Positions 62,001-64,000 of a DNA stretch of 64,000 nucleotides are shown piece after piece; position 1 is the stretch's first letter, and each line of letters begins with the position of its first letter. Source of the DNA: Baylisascaris procyonis (taxonomy: Eukaryota > Nematoda > Chromadorea > Rhabditida > Ascarididae); the NCBI GenBank assembly GCA_037389465.1, contig JAZARR010000082.1, forward strand, positions 5,754,501 through 5,818,500. The letters run 5' to 3'. Under the pieces are notes generated by a model. The model had not been told where the DNA came from, did not search any database, and was given only the letters and a program-made list of their open reading frames with translations. The translations under genes were made by a program, and so were the position numbers.

Positions 62001-63100
62001 TTATATGTATATTTGCCTTTATTATCGTATATAGGACTAATAGATCTTTCAGTGTGATACGGCTGTTCATATTTCTCTATATTTTTGCATCTAAAAGGCG
62101 ATCGTTGAACTTATCTCTTGACTCACAACATTTTATTTTTTCCAGTCGTTTCATTCTCTATGGGATTTCGAGTAGTAGTAGTAGATTTTTAATTTTAATA
62201 CTCTTATCTACTAGATATTTTATTTTCGTCGTTATTGATATGTCCTCAGTATCTGTATTTATAGTGGAGATGAGAAACGCGTTTTCAAGCGACCACATCC
62301 AGCCGAAACTGTCGTTGTCGAAGCAGCTGGTTCAGCTTTCCAAGGTATTTTTGAGTTAGGATATTGTAGACATCAATATGTGTCTTGATTTAAAGCAAAA
62401 AGGTTTTCGACTCATAGTTGGGTTTTTTAAAAGGATTCTTTGGTTCTTTTTACCAAATATGGAAGGGCAGAATGGATATTTCAGAATTTGAAGTGAGAAT
62501 GTGGGGAAACTCATGAAAAAAACTAGGGCGAGATCGCAGGAAAATGAGGAAAATAGAGAAGGAAGTGTTAAGGATGGATTCAGACTTAATAAGGTTTGCT
62601 AGGATGACTTACGACGTCGTTTCACCAAATTATCTCTAGCCTGAAATTTTATTGATGGAAGTGCAGCGAGATGAAATAGAGGCGGTGCAATTTGCGCTCA
62701 ACCAAACTCCTTATAGCCAGCAGTTGTGGAGTAGATAATGATGGCTAATTTATAGGTAAAGGCAATTTTCCTCTTTCAAAATCCTTTATAAAGTCGTATC
62801 ATTTTGCTGAGAAATGCGGATACCGTACATATCCTACACTTCCCTTGTAAAACTTTTAATCGGTTTACTATACTATAGGTTTTGGTTGAATTATGGATGT
62901 TTATACTATGTAGTAGCCTTTAGTGGTATTTCGATAGTGCCTTTACGTGTATTATTTTATATTTTATATACTATTTTATTTGAGATAACATGTCGAGCAC
63001 GCTCACGAGCGCTAGCAGAGAGGTATCATCGGAGGAGACGGCCGCAGTGGAGTCGATAAAGGAGCCGAACTCCTCGTCAGCAGTGCTCACTTCTTCGTGA
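40384..63100 (+). CDS. KANSL3: KANSL3-like protein (NSL complex subunit 3) with very long N-terminus
   Basis: Thirty-two exons join with consistent phase into 5,313 bases (1,770 residues), about twice the human protein. Only the last part is recognisable as KANSL3, a subunit of the NSL histone acetyltransferase complex that works with MOF/KAT8 in the nucleus. The link between the two halves is the donor CT|GTTAGC at 56033 to the acceptor at 56370. It keeps phase and places IDIDIETVTHA about 60 residues before the helical region, the spacing I recall for IDVETVT in human KANSL3. The alternative is two genes, 40384-56046 and 56351-63100, because reading through 56033 reaches a stop. I favour one gene, moderately. 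C. elegans has a KANSL3 homologue I recall as sumv-2. Block details are given in the next two entries. Confidence 0.72.
41786..41808 (+). repeat. G-rich tract
   Basis: Three G runs (six, six and three G) separated by single A bases, 30 bases into intron 3 of the KANSL3-like gene. Confidence 0.75.
42776..42794 (+). repeat. G-rich tract
   Basis: Runs of five and seven G separated by an A in intron 3 of the KANSL3-like gene. Confidence 0.75.
44943..44954 (+). repeat. G homopolymer
   Basis: A run of about 11 G, about 90 bases after the donor of exon 7 of the KANSL3-like gene. Confidence 0.8.
45719..45772. repeat. Perfect 27-bp tandem duplication
   Basis: AAAGGATGTAATCGTCCTTC plus TCTCTCC occurs twice in immediate succession. 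Each copy contains the near-palindrome AGGATGTAATCGTCCT. It is in intron 8 of the KANSL3-like gene, about 85 bases before exon 9. Confidence 0.9.
47661..47800. repeat. Degenerate tandem repeat of about 32 bp, 4-5 copies
   Basis: Variants of GGATATCAGGTAGTGGGATC followed by ATTTTC recur in step (TTATCAGGTAGTGGGAG, GTACCAAGTAGTGGGGCC, ATATCGGGTGGTGGGATC, ATATCAGATAGTGGGATC, GCAATAAGTAGTAGAATC). It lies in the large intron 10 of the KANSL3-like gene. Confidence 0.8.
50183..50205 (+). repeat. G homopolymer tract
   Basis: A run of about ten G flanked by GGGGAA and AGGGAGG in intron 12 of the KANSL3-like gene. Confidence 0.8.
53581..53661 (+). repeat. Two G-rich tracts
   Basis: A run of about 12 G near 53587-53598 and runs of seven and four G near 53649-53660, both in intron 17 of the KANSL3-like gene. 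Confidence 0.75.
56351..63100 (+). CDS. KANSL3: KANSL3 core block (exons 22-32)
   Basis: Exons: 56371-56548 (or from the ATG at 56351), 56899-57003, 57724-57861, 58385-58482, 58832-59030, 59471-59548, 59982-60093, 60717-60826, 61312-61526, 62265-62344 and 62985-63100. About 480 residues. A helical start (SKILDVILAEY, LPLPILATYINML) precedes an alpha/beta-hydrolase-like fold. Strong matches to KANSL3 are RIVLAGWGTSCVIN, LNFAFPLKTAEGMRGDVDDDILL, PSLFIVGEE, VIVIGSADTNLHVS and DDIVDFLERYC. At the position of a hydrolase nucleophile elbow the sequence is GWGTS, without the usual GxSxG serine, so it is probably a pseudo-enzyme scaffold. The C-terminal tail is short and Ser-rich, much shorter than in humans. 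The last exon's acceptor (TTTGAG) is weak but keeps phase. Confidence 0.93.
59726..59766. other. Intronic hairpin
   Basis: GCTTTTATAGCC and GGCTATAATTAAAAGC face each other across about ten bases and can pair as two stems (TAGCC/GGCTA and GCTTTT/AAAAGC). In intron 27 of the KANSL3-like gene. Confidence 0.4.
61210..61232 (+). repeat. G-rich tract
   Basis: Runs of eight and four G in purine-rich sequence about 80 bases before exon 30 of the KANSL3-like gene. Confidence 0.75.
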
Positions 63101-64000
63101 ATATCTACGTTGTATATAATTGCAGATTTCTTTTTTTTTTTTTTTGCTTATACATCACTTTGCATACTGAGTTTTATGTTGCTTACATCTTGTTATTTCT
63201 CCTCACAACCTTTATTTTTTCAACTTCTCATCGCATCTCCCATCGTTTCCCCCATATTTTCCTACCCTTTTTTTCTTTTTATGGTTTTATCGTTTTATGC
63301 TTATTTTCGTGCACTTGATTCTTCTCTTTGATGTGTTTAATTTCTTTGCAACATATATTCGCATATCCAGAGTTGAGCACTATTACCTCGATAGATCTAT
63401 TTTAAGTTTTTTGAAGCAGTAAGTTTTATAAGGTGAAAGCGTTCCATTGACAAGTGCTAGATTTTACATTTCCTCTGTTCACTCATTGAAAACAAAATTT
63501 TTACTTGTAGGTTTAATTTGTTTAGTTTGCATTAACTGGAGATTTTATCCGCAGAATGGTTATGGCTTCGATTTTATATCCGATATGAGAGAGGATCATG
63601 AGATGATGCTGATATAGTAGCTATCTTTGCATCATAACGAGAAAAGAAGCAATAATATTCCGATGTTGCGTTGAATGAAGGTTTTTTAAAAGGTTTTATG
63701 TGAAAAGAAACATAAGCCATTCGAAATTCGTGGGAATGTCCTATGTTTCTTTTTTTTTCTTAAATTTCTTTTAGTGTTTGCTTGAGGCGTGAAGCTCTCT
63801 TATTCGTTTTCTTTATTGATTATTGTGAGAATCGTTTTCATAATCGTTTACTAATATAATAAAAACAGTTGAGAGAATTTCTGTGTAAATTTTGAAGGTT
63901 GCATATGCATTCACATGTGAACAGTTTTGAATGAACTTTAAAAAATCTGACAAATAATTGCAATATTTCCACATATTTTGCATATTACTTTATTATCCTC
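63101..64000 (+). other. Downstream of the KANSL3-like stop: 3' UTR and flank
   Basis: AT- and pyrimidine-rich sequence with no further in-phase exon. Plus-strand open frames at 63097-63331 are by-products of a polypyrimidine stretch. A possible poly(A) signal AATAAA lies at 63858-63863, about 760 bases after the stop; an earlier unrecognised signal is possible. Confidence 0.5.

Overview
The window reads as nuclear DNA of a nematode. It is AT-rich (about 70% by eye). Genes are cut into short exons by introns of roughly 0.1-2 kb with T-rich acceptors of TTTYAG type, and several first exons sit just after such an acceptor with no exon before it, as expected for spliced-leader trans-splicing. 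Large introns and low GC fit a clade III parasite (filarial or related spirurid) better than Caenorhabditis; this is inference. There is no prokaryotic gene layout, CRISPR array or intact transposase gene. Genes were built by hand, joining exons whose splice phases agree, and recognised by remembered homologues; no database was searched.

Layout, left to right. Minus strand, 118-13271: 5' half of sos-1, the Ras guanine exchange factor (histone-fold region, DH domain, start of PH domain), running off the left edge. 13.3-21 kb: gene-poor, with tandem repeats. Minus, 20995-26642: a phospholipase A2-like, Cys-rich, single-pass membrane protein with an intact His-Asp motif in one domain and a degenerate second domain. 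Minus, 28703-30347: an unrecognised 151-residue membrane protein. Minus, 31138-34123: pbs-7, the non-catalytic proteasome beta subunit (PSMB4), with a tRNA-Ala-like gene in an intron. 34.5-35.6 kb: a doubtful plus-strand gene. Minus, 35786-36465: the complex I subunit NDUFA2. Plus, 40384-63100: a 32-exon gene ending in a KANSL3 (NSL acetyltransferase complex) core, preceded in the same phase-consistent reading by about 1,290 mostly low-complexity, basic or acidic residues.

The genes are ordinary housekeeping and signalling functions (Ras activation, proteasome, respiratory complex I, chromatin) and do not form a pathway. I found no convincing new multi-gene system. The points most worth checking are the very long KANSL3 N-terminus, with competing stop codons that could instead split it into two genes; the tandem PLA2-like membrane protein; a 339-bp MITE-like inverted-repeat element carrying octamer motifs; several families of minisatellite; and a recurring G-homopolymer feature scattered through introns.
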